Translations under genes and position numbers: made by a program
In this document: piece after piece, positions 19,942-32,627 of the stretch
Layout: each line of letters opens with the position of its first letter
Position numbering within the stretch: the first letter of the stretch is position 1
Assembly: GCA_014169315.1 (NCBI GenBank)
Contig: AP022133.1
Coordinates: forward strand, 744,001 to 808,000
Reading direction: 5' to 3'
DNA length: 64,000 nt
Source: Enterobacter cloacae
GTDB lineage: Bacteria; Pseudomonadota; Gammaproteobacteria; Enterobacterales; Enterobacteriaceae
The notes under the pieces: model-generated
Seen by the model: the letters and a program-made list of their open reading frames with translations, nothing else
What the model was told of the DNA's origin: nothing
Database searches by the model: none

Positions 19942-21342
19942 ATGAAAGCAGAATCTCCCTCTTTTGAAGAACAACAGTTTACGCGTGCGAGACACCGTAT
20001 CAGCATCCGGCGATTGCTCAATCGCGATAAAACGCCGCTGGCAATTCTGCTGGCCGCCGCCGTGGTGGGCTCGGTAGCCGGGTTGGCGGGTGTCGCGTTC
20101 GAAAAGGCAGTGAACACGGTACTGAACTGGCGTATTGGCACCATTGCCGGTTTCGCCAATAGCGGATGGCTGGTCTGGGTGTGGGCGTTTGGTCTGTCTG
20201 CCGTGTTTGCGATGGTGGGCTATTTTCTGGTGCGTAAATTTGCACCTGAGGCCGGAGGGTCTGGTATCCCGGAGATTGAAGGGGCGCTTGAAGAACTACG
20301 TCCGGTTCGCTGGTGGCGGGTGATCCCCGTTAAGTTTATCGGTGGCATGGGAACGCTGGGGGCAGGGATGGTGCTCGGGCGGGAAGGGCCGACGGTACAA
20401 CTGGGCGGTAATGTGGGACGCATGGTGGGCGATCTGTTTCGGATGCGCAGTGCCGAAGCGCGCCATACGTTGCTGGCAACGGGTGCCGCGGCGGGGCTTT
20501 CTGCCGCATTCAATGCCCCTCTGGCGGGGATCCTGTTTATTATCGAGGAGATGCGCGCCCAGTTCCGTTACAACCTGATCTCCATTAAAGCGGTTTTTAC
20601 CGGTGTGATTATGTCGAGCATCGTCTTTCGCATTTTTAATGGCGAAGGGGCGGTGATCGAAGTGGGAAAACTGACCAATGCGCCAGTGAATACGCTGTGG
20701 TTGTATCTGGTTCTTGGCATGATTTTTGGCGTAGTAGGGCCGCTTTTTAATACGCTGATTTTACGCGCTCAGGATATGTTCCAGCGCATCCACGGCGGTA
20801 ACACGACCAAATGGGTGCTGGTCGGTGGTTTCCTCGGCGGGGCTTGTGGCATCCTCGGCGTTATTGAACCCAATGCAGCGGGCGGTGGTTTTGGGTTGAT
20901 CCCCATTGCGGCGGCGGGCAATTTCAGCGTGGGCCTGCTGCTGTTTATGTTTATTTCCCGGGTGGTAACCACGGTGCTTTGCTTTTCTTCCGGTGCGCCG
21001 GGCGGGATTTTCGCTCCGATGCTGGCGCTGGGAACACTACTGGGAACGGCGTTTGGGATGGCGGCAGCTGCCGGGTTCCCGGCGTATCATCTGGATGCAG
21101 GGACGTTTGCCATTGCCGGGATGGGGGCGCTGCTGGCCGCGTCTTTGCGTGCGCCGTTGACCGGGATCGTGCTGGTGCTGGAGATGACGGATAATTATCA
21201 GCTCATTTTGCCAATGATCATTACCTGTCTCGGCGCGACACTATTAGCCCAATTCCTGGGTGGAAAACCGCTATACTCCACCATTCTTGCCCGTACCCTG
21301 GCAAAAGTTGAGGCTGAGCAGGCCGCGAAGCAGAATACTTGA
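19942..21342 (+). CDS. clcA: H+/Cl- exchange transporter
   Basis: ClcA is an inner-membrane two-chloride/one-proton antiporter used in the extreme acid response. The 466 residues keep the E. coli numbering: selectivity motif GSGIPE at 106-111, GREGP at 146-150 with the gating Glu148, and the internal proton glutamate Glu203 (FIIEEM). The GGIFAP motif and C-terminal membrane helices are present. The C-terminus is slightly shorter than in E. coli (473). erpA follows after 86 bases. Confidence 0.98.
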   Translation: MKAESPSFEEQQFTRARHRISIRRLLNRDKTPLAILLAAAVVGSVAGLAGVAFEKAVNTVLNWRIGTIAGFANSGWLVWVWAFGLSAVFAMVGYFLVRKFAPEAGGSGIPEIEGALEELRPVRWWRVIPVKFIGGMGTLGAGMVLGREGPTVQLGGNVGRMVGDLFRMRSAEARHTLLATGAAAGLSAAFNAPLAGILFIIEEMRAQFRYNLISIKAVFTGVIMSSIVFRIFNGEGAVIEVGKLTNAPVNTLWLYLVLGMIFGVVGPLFNTLILRAQDMFQRIHGGNTTKWVLVGGFLGGACGILGVIEPNAAGGGFGLIPIAAAGNFSVGLLLFMFISRVVTTVLCFSSGAPGGIFAPMLALGTLLGTAFGMAAAAGFPAYHLDAGTFAIAGMGALLAASLRAPLTGIVLVLEMTDNYQLILPMIITCLGATLLAQFLGGKPLYSTILARTLAKVEAEQAAKQNT

Positions 21343-21373
21343 ATGAATTACCAGGGTATTAGATAATGAAAAA

Positions 21374-21394
21374 AAGAATTGGGTGATTTTTACC
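21374..21394 (+). terminator. Possible clcA attenuator hairpin
   Basis: A 7-bp stem (ATTGGGT with ACCCAAT) and a 7-base T-rich loop lie between clcA and erpA. No T run follows, so it is a weak candidate. Confidence 0.4.
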
Positions 21395-21428
21395 CAATAG
21401 CAGTAAGCAGTATTCATGGGAGCATAAG

Positions 21429-21773
21429 ATGAGTGATGATGTAGCGCTGCCGTTGCAGTTTACCGAAGCAGCAGCCAACAAAGTGAAAACCCTGATTGCC
21501 GACGAAGACAATCCGGATCTGAAACTGCGTGTTTATATTACCGGTGGCGGCTGTAGCGGCTTCCAGTACGGCTTTACCTTTGATGACCAGGTGAACGATG
21601 GTGATATGACTATCGAGAAGCAGGGCGTCGCGCTGGTGGTTGACCCAATGAGCCTGCAATATCTGGTGGGTGGTGCGGTTGACTACACCGAAGGTCTGGA
21701 AGGCTCTCGCTTTGTTGTGACCAACCCGAACGCGAAAAGCACCTGTGGGTGTGGTTCTTCGTTCAGCATCTGA
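21429..21773 (+). CDS. erpA: Iron-sulfur cluster insertion protein ErpA
   Basis: ErpA is an A-type carrier that passes Fe-S clusters to apoproteins such as IspG, so it supports isoprenoid synthesis and respiration. The 114 residues include the three conserved cysteines, Cys42 in GGGCSGFQY and Cys106 and Cys108 in [14 protein letters not shown] site precedes the ATG. Confidence 0.98.
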   Translation: MSDDVALPLQFTEAAANKVKTLIADEDNPDLKLRVYITGGGCSGFQYGFTFDDQVNDGDMTIEKQGVALVVDPMSLQYLVGGAVDYTEGLEGSRFVVTNPNAKSTCGCGSSFSI

Positions 21774-21794
21774 TAGCGTCTGGTGTCGTTGTGG

Positions 21795-21821
21795 GCCCGG
21801 TAAAGCGTCGCGCTACCGGGC
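21795..21821 (-). repeat. REP-like unit between erpA and yadS
   Basis: This unit has GCCCGGTA/TACCGGGC arms around a GCGTCGCG centre, close to the REP units at 18394-18470. It sits in the gap between the convergent genes erpA and yadS and may end transcription from both sides. Confidence 0.75.
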
Positions 21822-21833
21822 TTATAAACGGCC

Positions 21834-22457
21834 TTATCTTGAATTATCATCCAGCGCAAACGTCGGCAGCTTCAGGTGCCAGCGGATCGCCGCTAAACGT
21901 ATCCCCAGCGTCACAACCATCCCCAGCATTGCCGCATTCTCCAGTGGAATGGCAAAGGTATAATACGCCGTGGCGTGAACAATGCCGCCGACGATACAGG
22001 CTGTCGCGTAAATCTCCGTTCGCAGGATCATCGGCACTTCGCGCGCCAGAATGTCACGAATGATCCCGCCGCCCACACCGGTTAAGACCCCCATGCAGAT
22101 AGCCACCATTGGGCCAGTTCCCGCATTAAAGGCTTTATTCACCCCAATGCCGACAAACACCGCCAGGCCGACGGCATCCAGCACCGGGAGCACCCATTTT
22201 GGTAAACGGCGGGGCTGTCGAACTAACGCGATCGTTAACAGGCAGGTGACCATTGCCACCACCAGATCGGTGGGATCTTTCACCCAAAATACCGGGCCAT
22301 TTGCCAGCGCCATATCGCGGATCGTTCCGCCGCCAACGGCAGTAACCACGCCAAGTACCAGCACGCCAAACGGATCCATGCGTAATTTCCCGGCGAGCAA
22401 AACGCCGGAGATAGCAAAAACGGCGGTGCCAAGAATATCCAGCCAATAAACGAGCAT
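21834..22457 (-). CDS. yadS: TRIC/UPF0126 family membrane protein YadS
   Basis: The product has 207 residues and about seven membrane helices, with the two internal repeats typical of the TRIC-like UPF0126 family: VTAVGGGTIRDM (about 38-49) and LTGVGGGIIRDI (about 124-135). Family members are trimeric channels, and some have been linked to glycine transport. No substrate can be read from the sequence. It is last in mtnN-btuF-yadS, 35 bases after btuF. Confidence 0.92.
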   Translation of the reverse strand: MLVYWLDILGTAVFAISGVLLAGKLRMDPFGVLVLGVVTAVGGGTIRDMALANGPVFWVKDPTDLVVAMVTCLLTIALVRQPRRLPKWVLPVLDAVGLAVFVGIGVNKAFNAGTGPMVAICMGVLTGVGGGIIRDILAREVPMILRTEIYATACIVGGIVHATAYYTFAIPLENAAMLGMVVTLGIRLAAIRWHLKLPTFALDDNSR

Positions 22458-22492
22458 CGTTAAATCCTCGAACTTTTGTGTCTGTTTCTATG

Positions 22493-23293
22493 TTAGTGAC
22501 TCTCTGCCAGTGCGGCACAGAGTTGTTTTGCGGCGAGGATAATACGCGGGCTGGCGCGTTCAAACCAGTCGCTGTCGAGTGGGATCACCGGAATTTTTAG
22601 CTGGCGTTGCCAGAATTGTTCAATTTTAGGAATCTCACTCGCATTTCCGACCACCACGATAGCCTGCGGATGGCGAGCCAGAACCTGCTCCCGGCTGACC
22701 TGCGGCCACGGAACCCGGCTGGCAGCAAAGATATTTTCACCGCCACAAATCTCAAGCACCTGGTTCTGAATAGAGCCTTGCCCGGTAGTGAACAGCGGCT
22801 GGCTGCCAAACTGCAGGAAGATGCGTTTTTTCGTCGGGGTGTCGTATCTGGCTTTCAGTGCCGCATAGTCGCTGAGCATCTGTTGTGCTGCACTTTCGGC
22901 TTTCTTCGGCGTTGGGCTATAAGGTGCCAGCGCGCGCAGCGCCTGAGCAATTTGCTCAATGCTCACCGCGTCTATCCACATCACCTTGATCCCAAGTGAA
23001 GTGAGCTGGTTGACCTGCCGCTCGGCATTGCCACCGCGCCAGGCCAGCACGAGATCGGGTTTAAGTGCCACGATGCGCTCAAGGTTCATCCCTTGCCAGG
23101 TCGATACCTCTTCAATGCCAGCCGCTTGCGGTGGGTAATCCGAAAAACTGCTTACGCCAACGGGAGTGATCCCGGCGGCAAAGGCCAGCTCGGTGTTAGC
23201 GGGGGAGAGGGTAATCACACGCGGCACAGCATAAAGCCATGCCGGTGCGAGCAGAAGCAGGGCAACCAGTGCCCTAAAAGGGTGTTTAGCCAC
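22493..23293 (-). CDS. btuF: Vitamin B12-binding periplasmic protein BtuF
   Basis: BtuF carries cobalamin from the outer-membrane receptor BtuB to the BtuCD importer. The 266 residues begin with a signal peptide (to about residue 22, AVPRVI following) and have the two-lobe fold of class III binding proteins, including [12 protein letters not shown] and [15 protein letters not shown]. The start is GTG at 23293 and overlaps the mtnN stop by eight bases, so translation is probably coupled. This matches the E. coli arrangement. Confidence 0.97.
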   Translation of the reverse strand: MAKHPFRALVALLLLAPAWLYAVPRVITLSPANTELAFAAGITPVGVSSFSDYPPQAAGIEEVSTWQGMNLERIVALKPDLVLAWRGGNAERQVNQLTSLGIKVMWIDAVSIEQIAQALRALAPYSPTPKKAESAAQQMLSDYAALKARYDTPTKKRIFLQFGSQPLFTTGQGSIQNQVLEICGGENIFAASRVPWPQVSREQVLARHPQAIVVVGNASEIPKIEQFWQRQLKIPVIPLDSDWFERASPRIILAAKQLCAALAESH

Positions 23294-23984
23294 GTGCCAG
23301 TTTCTGCACCAGGCTTTCCACCATCACGGTGGACTGTTTTGCCGCAACGGCCAGGAATTCGTCGAAGCTGATATGAGACTGTTGGTCAGCCACGTCAGAG
23401 ATCGCACGAACCACCACGAACGGGACGCTGAAGTTATGGCAAACGTGGGCAATCGCGGTTGCTTCCATCTCAACGGCAACGGCCTGAGGGAAGTTATGGC
23501 GGATTTTAGCCAGACCAACTGAGCCATTGATGAAGGCATCGCCGCTGACAATCAAACCGCGCACTGCGTTGAGGTTCAGCTCTGCGATGCAGGTTTCTGC
23601 TGCAGCAATCAGTTTATCGTCAGCTTTAAACCCGGCCGGACAACCTGGGAGCTGGCCATATTCGTAGCCGAACGCAGTCACGTCTGCATCGTGGTAACGC
23701 GCTTCGTCAGAGACAACGATATCACCGACTTTCAGCGTTGGTGCGAGACCGCCAGCGGAACCGGTGTTGATGATCACGTCCGGCTTGCAGCGTTCGAGCA
23801 GCAGGGTTGCGCCCAGTGCTGCAGCAACTTTACCGATGCCAGATTTCAGCAGAGCAACGTCAACGCCGTTCAACTGGCCGGTGTAGATCTCGCAACCACC
23901 CAGAGAGAGGGTCTGACGGTTCTCAATTTTGTCACGCAGTAGCGTAACTTCTTCTTCCATTGCACCAATAATGCCGATTTTCAT
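23286..23984 (-). CDS. mtnN: 5'-methylthioadenosine/SAH nucleosidase
   Basis: MtnN (Pfs) cleaves methylthioadenosine, S-adenosylhomocysteine and 5'-deoxyadenosine; it removes inhibitory by-products and feeds AI-2 synthesis. The 232 residues match the E. coli length. The catalytic acid Asp197 lies in RAISDVAD and Glu12 in AMEEEV; the GSAGGL phosphate/ribose motif is also present. It is the first gene of the operon with btuF and yadS and is divergent from dgt. Confidence 0.98.
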   Translation of the reverse strand: MKIGIIGAMEEEVTLLRDKIENRQTLSLGGCEIYTGQLNGVDVALLKSGIGKVAAALGATLLLERCKPDVIINTGSAGGLAPTLKVGDIVVSDEARYHDADVTAFGYEYGQLPGCPAGFKADDKLIAAAETCIAELNLNAVRGLIVSGDAFINGSVGLAKIRHNFPQAVAVEMEATAIAHVCHNFSVPFVVVRAISDVADQQSHISFDEFLAVAAKQSTVMVESLVQKLARG

Positions 23985-24066
23985 AGATTTACTCGCGATG
24001 TGCTTCGTTAAGATGCATAGTCTATCATGCGGTTAAGGGGAAACGCATTCTCACGCGGGGGAGCAC

Positions 24067-25581
24067 ATGGCACCAATCGATTTTCGCACCAAAATTAACT
24101 GGCACCGACGTTTCCGCTCGCCGCAGGGCGAAAAGAGCGAACATGAGATCCTGCGCATCTTCGAAAGCGATCGTGGGCGCATTATTAACTCACCTGCAAT
24201 CCGTCGCTTACAGCAAAAAACCCAGGTGTTCCCGCTTGAGCGAAACGCTGCGGTGCGTACGCGCTTAACCCACTCAATGGAAGTTCAGCAGGTTGGGCGT
24301 TACATTGCCAAAGAGATTTTAAGCCGCCTTAAAGAGCAGCGTTTGCTGGAAACCTATGGTCTTGATGAGCTGACGGGGCCGTTCGAAAGCATCGTCGAGA
24401 TGGCCTGCCTGATGCACGATATCGGCAACCCGCCGTTTGGCCATTTTGGGGAGGCGGCGATAAATGACTGGTTTAAACAGCGACTTTATCCTTCGGATGC
24501 GATAAGCCAGCCGCTCAGTGATGATCGCTGTGTAGTCAGGGATTTACGCCTGCGTGAAGGTGAAGAAGGATTAAACGATCTGCGCCGCAAAGTGCGTCAG
24601 GATCTTTGCCACTTTGAGGGTAATGCGCAGGGGATCCGCCTGGTACACTCCCTGATGCGTATGAACCTGACCTGGGCGCAGGTGGGCTGCATTCTCAAAT
24701 ATACGCGCCCCGCCTGGTGGATGGGGGAAACACCTGCCTCACACAGTTATTTGATGAAAAAGCCGGGCTATTATTTATCTGAAGAAGCCTATATAGAGCG
24801 GTTACGTAAAGAACTTTCACTGACCCCGAATGGCCGCTTTCCATTGACATGGATAATGGAAGCCGCTGACGATATTTCCTATTGCGTTGCCGACCTCGAA
24901 GACGCCGTTGAGAAAAGAATATTCAGTGTTGAGGAACTTTATCAGCATCTTTATGTTGCCTGGGGTAAACATGAAAAAGGGTCGCTGTTTGCTCAGGTTG
25001 TCGAAAATGCCTGGGAAAAATCGCGCTCAAATTCATTAAGCCGCAGCACGGAAGATCAGTTCTTTATGTATTTGCGGGTCAATACATTAAATAAACTGGT
25101 GCCGTATGCGGCTTCGCGTTTTATTGACAACTTGCCGATGATTTTTAGCGGGGAATTCAATCACGCGTTGCTGGAAGATGACAGCAGCTTCAGTCAGCTT
25201 CTTGAGTTATATAAAAACGTGGCGATGCGTCATGTGTTCAGCCATCCGGATGTCGAGCAGCTGGAGCTGCAGGGATACCGGGTTATCAGCGGTTTACTGG
25301 AGATTTACCGCCCACTGCTTCAGCTATCGGTCAACGAGTTCAGCGAGCTGGTGGAACAAGAGCGCGTGCGGCGATTGCCAATTGAATCCCGGCTTTATCA
25401 AAAACTTTCTACCCGCCATCGCCTGGCTTATGTTGAAGCAGTCAGCAGACTGGATCGACAATCACCTCAATGGCCTATTATGGAATATTATTCTCGTTGC
25501 CGTCTTATTCAGGACTATATCAGCGGCATGACGGATTTGTATGCCTGGGATGAATACCGCAAGCTCATGGCTGTCGAATAA
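24067..25581 (+). CDS. dgt: dGTP triphosphohydrolase
   Basis: Dgt hydrolyses dGTP to deoxyguanosine and triphosphate and so limits the dGTP pool. The 504 residues follow E. coli Dgt (505). The HD-domain metal ligands are seen as His69 (LTHSMEV) and His117-Asp118 ([15 protein letters not shown]), with a later aspartate in [15 protein letters not shown]. The ATG at 24067 follows a GGGGGAG sequence. degP follows in the same direction but has its own promoter. Confidence 0.97.
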   Translation: MAPIDFRTKINWHRRFRSPQGEKSEHEILRIFESDRGRIINSPAIRRLQQKTQVFPLERNAAVRTRLTHSMEVQQVGRYIAKEILSRLKEQRLLETYGLDELTGPFESIVEMACLMHDIGNPPFGHFGEAAINDWFKQRLYPSDAISQPLSDDRCVVRDLRLREGEEGLNDLRRKVRQDLCHFEGNAQGIRLVHSLMRMNLTWAQVGCILKYTRPAWWMGETPASHSYLMKKPGYYLSEEAYIERLRKELSLTPNGRFPLTWIMEAADDISYCVADLEDAVEKRIFSVEELYQHLYVAWGKHEKGSLFAQVVENAWEKSRSNSLSRSTEDQFFMYLRVNTLNKLVPYAASRFIDNLPMIFSGEFNHALLEDDSSFSQLLELYKNVAMRHVFSHPDVEQLELQGYRVISGLLEIYRPLLQLSVNEFSELVEQERVRRLPIESRLYQKLSTRHRLAYVEAVSRLDRQSPQWPIMEYYSRCRLIQDYISGMTDLYAWDEYRKLMAVE

Positions 25582-25639
25582 ACGCTGAGTTTTGTAAAGA
25601 CGGCCAATAAATTTTTACTTTTTCCATAAACTTAATCCC

Positions 25640-25667
25640 GGAACTAAGCGGTATAAAACGAATCTGA
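25640..25667 (+). promoter_or_regulatory. Sigma-E promoter of degP
   Basis: A GGAACT -35 element (25640-25645) and a TCTGA -10 element (25663-25667) are separated by 17 bases. The intervening TATAAAACGAA and the downstream ACACAGC resemble the known E. coli degP sigma-E promoter. It places degP in the envelope stress response; Cpx control is known for degP, but I did not identify a clear CpxR box. Confidence 0.9.
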
Positions 25668-25712
25668 GTTACACAGCAATTTTGCGTTACCTGTAAATCG
25701 AGATTGAGAAAC

Positions 25713-27158
25713 ATGAAAAAAACCACATTAGCAATGAGTGCACTGGCTCTGAGTTTAGGTTTAGCGCTGTCTCCTCTGACTGCTACTGCAGCTGAGAGCT
25801 CATCGTCGGCAGCAACCGCGCAGCAGATGCCAAGCCTGGCACCGATGCTCGAAAAAGTGATGCCATCGGTGGTGAGTATTAACGTTGAGGGCAGTACGAC
25901 CGTCAATACGCCGCGTATGCCGCGTAACTTCCAGCAGTTCTTCGGTGATAACTCACCGTTCTGCCAGGACGGTTCACCCTTCCAGAGCTCCCCGTTCTGT
26001 CAGGGCGGTGGTGCAGGGGATGAAAGCCAGGGCGGTAACGGTGGCGGCCAGCAACAGAAATTCATGGCACTCGGTTCGGGCGTCATTATTGATGCGGCAA
26101 AAGGCTACGTGGTGACCAACAACCACGTTGTTGATAACGCCAACACCATTAAAGTTCAGCTGAGCGACGGACGTAAATTCGACGCTAAAGTGGTGGGTAA
26201 AGATCCACGTTCGGATATCGCGCTGATCCAGATTCAGGATCCGAAAAACCTGACGGCGATTAAGCTCGCCGATTCCGACGCGCTGCGTGTGGGTGACTAC
26301 ACCGTAGCCATCGGCAACCCGTTCGGTCTGGGTGAAACCGTGACCTCTGGCATTGTCTCCGCGCTGGGTCGTAGCGGCCTGAACGCAGAGAACTACGAGA
26401 ACTTTATCCAGACGGATGCGGCGATTAACCGGGGTAACTCCGGCGGTGCGCTGGTGAACCTGAACGGTGAACTGATTGGTATCAACACCGCAATCCTGGC
26501 TCCGGACGGCGGTAACATCGGTATCGGCTTTGCTATCCCAAGTAATATGGTGAAAAACCTGACCGCACAGATGGTGCAGTATGGCCAGGTGAAACGCGGT
26601 GAGCTGGGTATCCTGGGGACTGAGCTGAACTCCGAGCTGGCGAAAGCAATGAAAGTGGACGCCCAGCGTGGGGCATTTGTCAGCCAGGTGCTGCCGAACT
26701 CCTCTGCGGCGAAAGCGGGGATTAAAGCCGGTGATGTGATCACTTCTCTGAACGGTAAACCGATCAGCAGCTTTGCGGCCCTGCGTGCTGAAGTGGGTTC
26801 CATGCCGATTGGTAGCAAAATCACCCTCGGTCTGCTGCGTGAAGGTAAGCCGGTTAACGTGAGCCTGGAACTGCAGCAGAGCAGCCAGAATCAGGTGGAC
26901 TCCAGCACCATCTTCAATGGTATTGAAGGTGCTGAGATGAGCAACAAAGGCGAAGATAAAGGCGTTGTGGTGAACAACGTGAAAGCGAACAGCCCGGCTG
27001 CCCGTATCGGCCTGAAAAAAGGCGATGTGATCATGGGGGCTAACCAGCAACCGGTGAAAAACATCGCTGAACTGCGCAAAATCCTCGACAGCAAACCTTC
27101 CGTGCTGGCGTTGAATATTCAGCGTGGTGATTCTTCAATTTACCTTCTGATGCAGTAA
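25713..27158 (+). CDS. degP: Periplasmic protease/chaperone DegP
   Basis: DegP (HtrA) is an ATP-independent serine protease and chaperone that removes misfolded envelope proteins. I chose the ATG at 25713 (481 residues). The signal peptide ends near TATAA (26). The catalytic triad is His138, Asp168 and Ser243 (GNSGG). Two PDZ domains follow (about 290-375 and 395-475), ending YLLMQ. The LA loop with its cysteine pair (SPFCQ, SPFCQ) is seven residues longer than in E. coli because of an added GAGDESQ-type insert before the glycine-glutamine stretch. Confidence 0.98.
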   Translation: MKKTTLAMSALALSLGLALSPLTATAAESSSSAATAQQMPSLAPMLEKVMPSVVSINVEGSTTVNTPRMPRNFQQFFGDNSPFCQDGSPFQSSPFCQGGGAGDESQGGNGGGQQQKFMALGSGVIIDAAKGYVVTNNHVVDNANTIKVQLSDGRKFDAKVVGKDPRSDIALIQIQDPKNLTAIKLADSDALRVGDYTVAIGNPFGLGETVTSGIVSALGRSGLNAENYENFIQTDAAINRGNSGGALVNLNGELIGINTAILAPDGGNIGIGFAIPSNMVKNLTAQMVQYGQVKRGELGILGTELNSELAKAMKVDAQRGAFVSQVLPNSSAAKAGIKAGDVITSLNGKPISSFAALRAEVGSMPIGSKITLGLLREGKPVNVSLELQQSSQNQVDSSTIFNGIEGAEMSNKGEDKGVVVNNVKANSPAARIGLKKGDVIMGANQQPVKNIAELRKILDSKPSVLALNIQRGDSSIYLLMQ

Positions 27159-27167
27159 TCCCTCCGC

Positions 27168-27200
27168 GCCCCTGCTCAACCACGAGCAGGGGCCATTTTT
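27168..27200 (+). terminator. degP terminator
   Basis: A GC-rich 10-bp stem (GCCCCTGCTC with GAGCAGGGGC) and short loop, followed by CATTTTTG, lies 10 bases past the degP stop. This is a strong rho-independent terminator. Confidence 0.9.
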
Positions 27201-27313
27201 GTTTCTGTGACCCTTTCCACAAGTCCATATTTCTCTCCGTGGCTTTGTGCATTTGCACAATGCAGCCGTGACTGAACTTCCCTATTCTTGAGCCCTGCTC
27301 ACAGGAGGGTTAC

Positions 27314-28471
27314 ATGGCTGGCAGGCATCTTGATACCAAAATGGCGCAGGATATTGTGGCGCGTACCATGCGCATCATTGATACCAATATCAATGTAATG
27401 GATGCTCGCGGGCGCATTATTGGCAGCGGCGATCGTGAACGCATTGGGGAAGTGCACGAAGGTGCGTTGCTGGTGCTCTCTCAGGGGCGCGTGGTGGATA
27501 TCGACGATGCGGTTGCGAAACACCTTCACGGTGTCCGTCAGGGGATCAATTTCCCGCTGCGGCTGGAGGGGGAAATTGTTGGCGTGATCGGCCTGACGGG
27601 CGAACCGGAGTCGCTGCGTAAATATGGCGAGCTGGTCTGCATGACCGCCGAAATGATGCTGGAGCAGTCGCGTCTGATGCACCTGCTGGCACAGGATAGC
27701 CGCCTGCGTGAAGAGCTGGTCATGAACCTGATCCAGGCAGAAGAACACACACCTGCGCTGAGCGAGTGGGCGCAGCGTCTGGGCATCGATCTTGATCAGC
27801 CACGCGTGGCGGTGGTCATTGAAGTCGATAGCGGCCAGTCTGGCGTAGACAGCACGATGGCCGAACTGCAGCAGCTGCAAAATGCACTGGTCACACCGGA
27901 GCGCAACAACCTGGCGGCAATTGTTTCTCTGACTGAAATTGTGGTGCTCAAACCGGCGCTTAACCCGTTTGGCCGCTGGGATGTTGAAGATCACCGTCGC
28001 TGGGTGGAGCAGCTGATTGCACACATGAAGGAGGGCGGACAACCGCGTTTTCGCGTTGCCCTGGGAAATTACTTTACCGGGCCGGGCAGTATCGCCCGCT
28101 CATGGCGCACGGCGCGTACCACGATGATGTCAGGTAAACAGCGGATGCCGGAAAGCCGGAGCTACTTCTACCAGGAACTGATGTTGCCGGTGCTGCTCGA
28201 TGGCCTGCGCGGTGGCTGGCAGGCCGATGAGCTGGCGCGTCCGTTAGCCCGTCTGAAAGCGATGGACAACAACGGTTTGCTGTACCGCACGTTGCAGGCA
28301 TGGTTTCATCATAACGTGCAGCCGCTGGCAACGTCGAAAGCGCTGTTTATTCACCGCAATACGCTGGAATACCGGCTTAACCGGATCTCGGAACTGACCG
28401 GGCTGGAGCTGGGGAATTTTGACGACAGGCTGCTGCTGTACCTGGCGCTGCAGTTAGATGAGCAGAGATGA
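27314..28471 (+). CDS. cdaR: Sugar diacid regulator CdaR
   Basis: CdaR activates the garD, garPLRK and gudPXD genes for galactarate, glucarate and glycerate use in E. coli. The 385 residues match. An N-terminal diacid-recognition domain (about 5-135) contains TNINVMDARGRIIGSG. The central part resembles the PucR/GGDEF-like region. The C-terminal PucR-type helix-turn-helix lies in LFIHRNTLEYRLNRI (about 352-366). AGGAGGG precedes the ATG by six bases. The regulated genes are not in this window. Confidence 0.96.
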   Translation: MAGRHLDTKMAQDIVARTMRIIDTNINVMDARGRIIGSGDRERIGEVHEGALLVLSQGRVVDIDDAVAKHLHGVRQGINFPLRLEGEIVGVIGLTGEPESLRKYGELVCMTAEMMLEQSRLMHLLAQDSRLREELVMNLIQAEEHTPALSEWAQRLGIDLDQPRVAVVIEVDSGQSGVDSTMAELQQLQNALVTPERNNLAAIVSLTEIVVLKPALNPFGRWDVEDHRRWVEQLIAHMKEGGQPRFRVALGNYFTGPGSIARSWRTARTTMMSGKQRMPESRSYFYQELMLPVLLDGLRGGWQADELARPLARLKAMDNNGLLYRTLQAWFHHNVQPLATSKALFIHRNTLEYRLNRISELTGLELGNFDDRLLLYLALQLDEQR

Positions 28472-28478
28472 GGTTTCA

Positions 28479-28523
28479 CCCTCTCCCTGTGGGAGAGGGC
28501 CGGGGTGAGGGCATCAGGCCGCA
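28479..28523 (-). repeat. 45-base palindromic repeat, copy 2
   Basis: This is the opposite-strand copy of the element at 15644-15688, with the CCCTCTCCC/GGGAGAGGG arms and the conserved TGCGGCCTGATGCCC side. It lies between the convergent cdaR and yaeH genes and may end transcription. Confidence 0.85.
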
Positions 28524-28530
28524 CCTGTCA

Positions 28531-28920
28531 TTACTTATTACGAGTAAGCTTCTCAAGATCCGCTTCAATCTCGCTGATCTTGTTCGTGACAACGCTTTCC
28601 AGATGACGCAGGTCATCGAGGATCTTACGTTTCAAATCGACTTCGGTGCGATCGCGCTGGCAGATCTGATCGAGTTCATCGATCACATAGCGCAGGTTAG
28701 GGCTGATTTCCTGTACTTCTTTGTACCCTTGTCCTACGCCGTCAGCGACGACGGTCTTACGCTGGCGTGGATATTTAAACTTCACGCTCTTGGCGAAAAA
28801 CTCGCCTTTATCCTTGTGAAAATAGATTTTCAAAATATCGTTATTCGCTTCCTGGCGGAGGCTGTAACGATCAATTTCATCAGGATTGGTAATGCCCAGA
28901 CTTTTCAGATTATCGTACAT
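28531..28920 (-). CDS. yaeH: UPF0325 family protein YaeH
   Basis: The product has 129 residues and closely resembles E. coli YaeH (128), beginning [24 protein letters not shown]. It is soluble and charged, with a probable coiled coil at the C-terminus (about 88-125). The function is not known. In E. coli yaeI lies between yaeH and dapD; here the two genes are separated by only about 110 bases including a terminator. Confidence 0.93.
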   Translation of the reverse strand: MYDNLKSLGITNPDEIDRYSLRQEANNDILKIYFHKDKGEFFAKSVKFKYPRQRKTVVADGVGQGYKEVQEISPNLRYVIDELDQICQRDRTEVDLKRKILDDLRHLESVVTNKISEIEADLEKLTRNK

Positions 28921-28992
28921 AGCGGTACCCTTGATCTCAACATAACCTTTGAATAATTAACGAAAAAATCTATTTTCGCCACCCTCAGATAT

Positions 28993-29020
28993 AAAAAAAG
29001 CGGGGTTGCCCCCGCTTTTT
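28993..29020 (-). terminator. dapD terminator
   Basis: An 11-bp stem (AAAAAGCGGGG with CCCCGCTTTTT) followed by a T run on the minus strand lies directly after dapD. Confidence 0.93.
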
Positions 29021-29031
29021 GTTATACCCGA

Positions 29032-29856
29032 TTAATCGATGGTGCGCAGCAGTTCGTTGATACCCACTTTACCGCGGGTTTTTGCATCGACTTTTTTCAC
29101 GATAACCGCACAGTACAGGCTGTATTTGCCATCTTTTGACGGCAGGTTACCGGAGACGACGACGGAACCCGCAGGTACGCGACCGTAGTGAACTTCGCCG
29201 GTTTCACGATCGTAAATACGGGTGCTCTGACCGATGTAGACGCCCATAGAAATAACGGAGCCTTCCTCAACGATCACACCTTCAACCACTTCGGAGCGTG
29301 CGCCGATGAAGCAGTTGTCTTCGATAATGGTTGGGTTCGCCTGCAGTGGCTCCAGAACGCCACCGATGCCGACGCCGCCGGACAGGTGAACGTTTTTACC
29401 GATCTGCGCGCAAGAACCGACGGTTGCCCAGGTGTCTACCATTGTGCCTTCATCAACATACGCACCGATGTTCACGTAGGATGGCATCAGCACGGTATTG
29501 CGTGCGATGAATGCGCCCTGGCGAACTGCCGCCGGAGGCACAACACGGAAACCTTCTTTCTGGAAACGCGCTTCATCGTAGTCAGCGAATTTCATTGGTA
29601 CTTTATCGAAGTAGCGGCTTTCTGCTCCGTCGATAACCTGGTTATCGTTGATACGGAAAGAGAGCAGCACGGCTTTCTTCAGCCACTGATGAGTTACCCA
29701 CTGACCGTCGATTTTTTCTGCCACGCGCAGCGCGCCGGAATCCAGCAGAGAAATCACCTGATTAACCGCTTCACGGGTAACGGTATCCACATTTGCCGGG
29801 GTAATCTCGGCGCGACGCTCAAAAGCGGACTCAATAACGTTCTGTAACTGCTGCAT
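29032..29856 (-). CDS. dapD: Tetrahydrodipicolinate N-succinyltransferase
   Basis: DapD succinylates tetrahydrodipicolinate in the diaminopimelate/lysine pathway, which also feeds peptidoglycan. The 274 residues are the standard length. An N-terminal helical domain (about 1-95) is followed by a left-handed beta helix of hexapeptide repeats ([18 protein letters not shown], then the GGVGIGG and GARSEV coils). It follows glnD by 32 bases. Confidence 0.98.
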   Translation of the reverse strand: MQQLQNVIESAFERRAEITPANVDTVTREAVNQVISLLDSGALRVAEKIDGQWVTHQWLKKAVLLSFRINDNQVIDGAESRYFDKVPMKFADYDEARFQKEGFRVVPPAAVRQGAFIARNTVLMPSYVNIGAYVDEGTMVDTWATVGSCAQIGKNVHLSGGVGIGGVLEPLQANPTIIEDNCFIGARSEVVEGVIVEEGSVISMGVYIGQSTRIYDRETGEVHYGRVPAGSVVVSGNLPSKDGKYSLYCAVIVKKVDAKTRGKVGINELLRTID

Positions 29857-29888
29857 TGTTTACTCTTTCCATTTCACTAAAAAACACG

Positions 29889-32626
<2,738 letters not shown>

Positions 32627-32627
32627 A

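Noticed and set aside
21343..21428. An IscR binding site before erpA
   Set aside because: E. coli erpA responds to IscR, but I could not match either IscR motif with enough bases to call it.
25974..27050. A 358-codon minus-strand frame opposite degP
   Set aside because: It is a shadow of DegP codon use; the product has a low-complexity, His- and Arg-rich composition and no recognisable motif.
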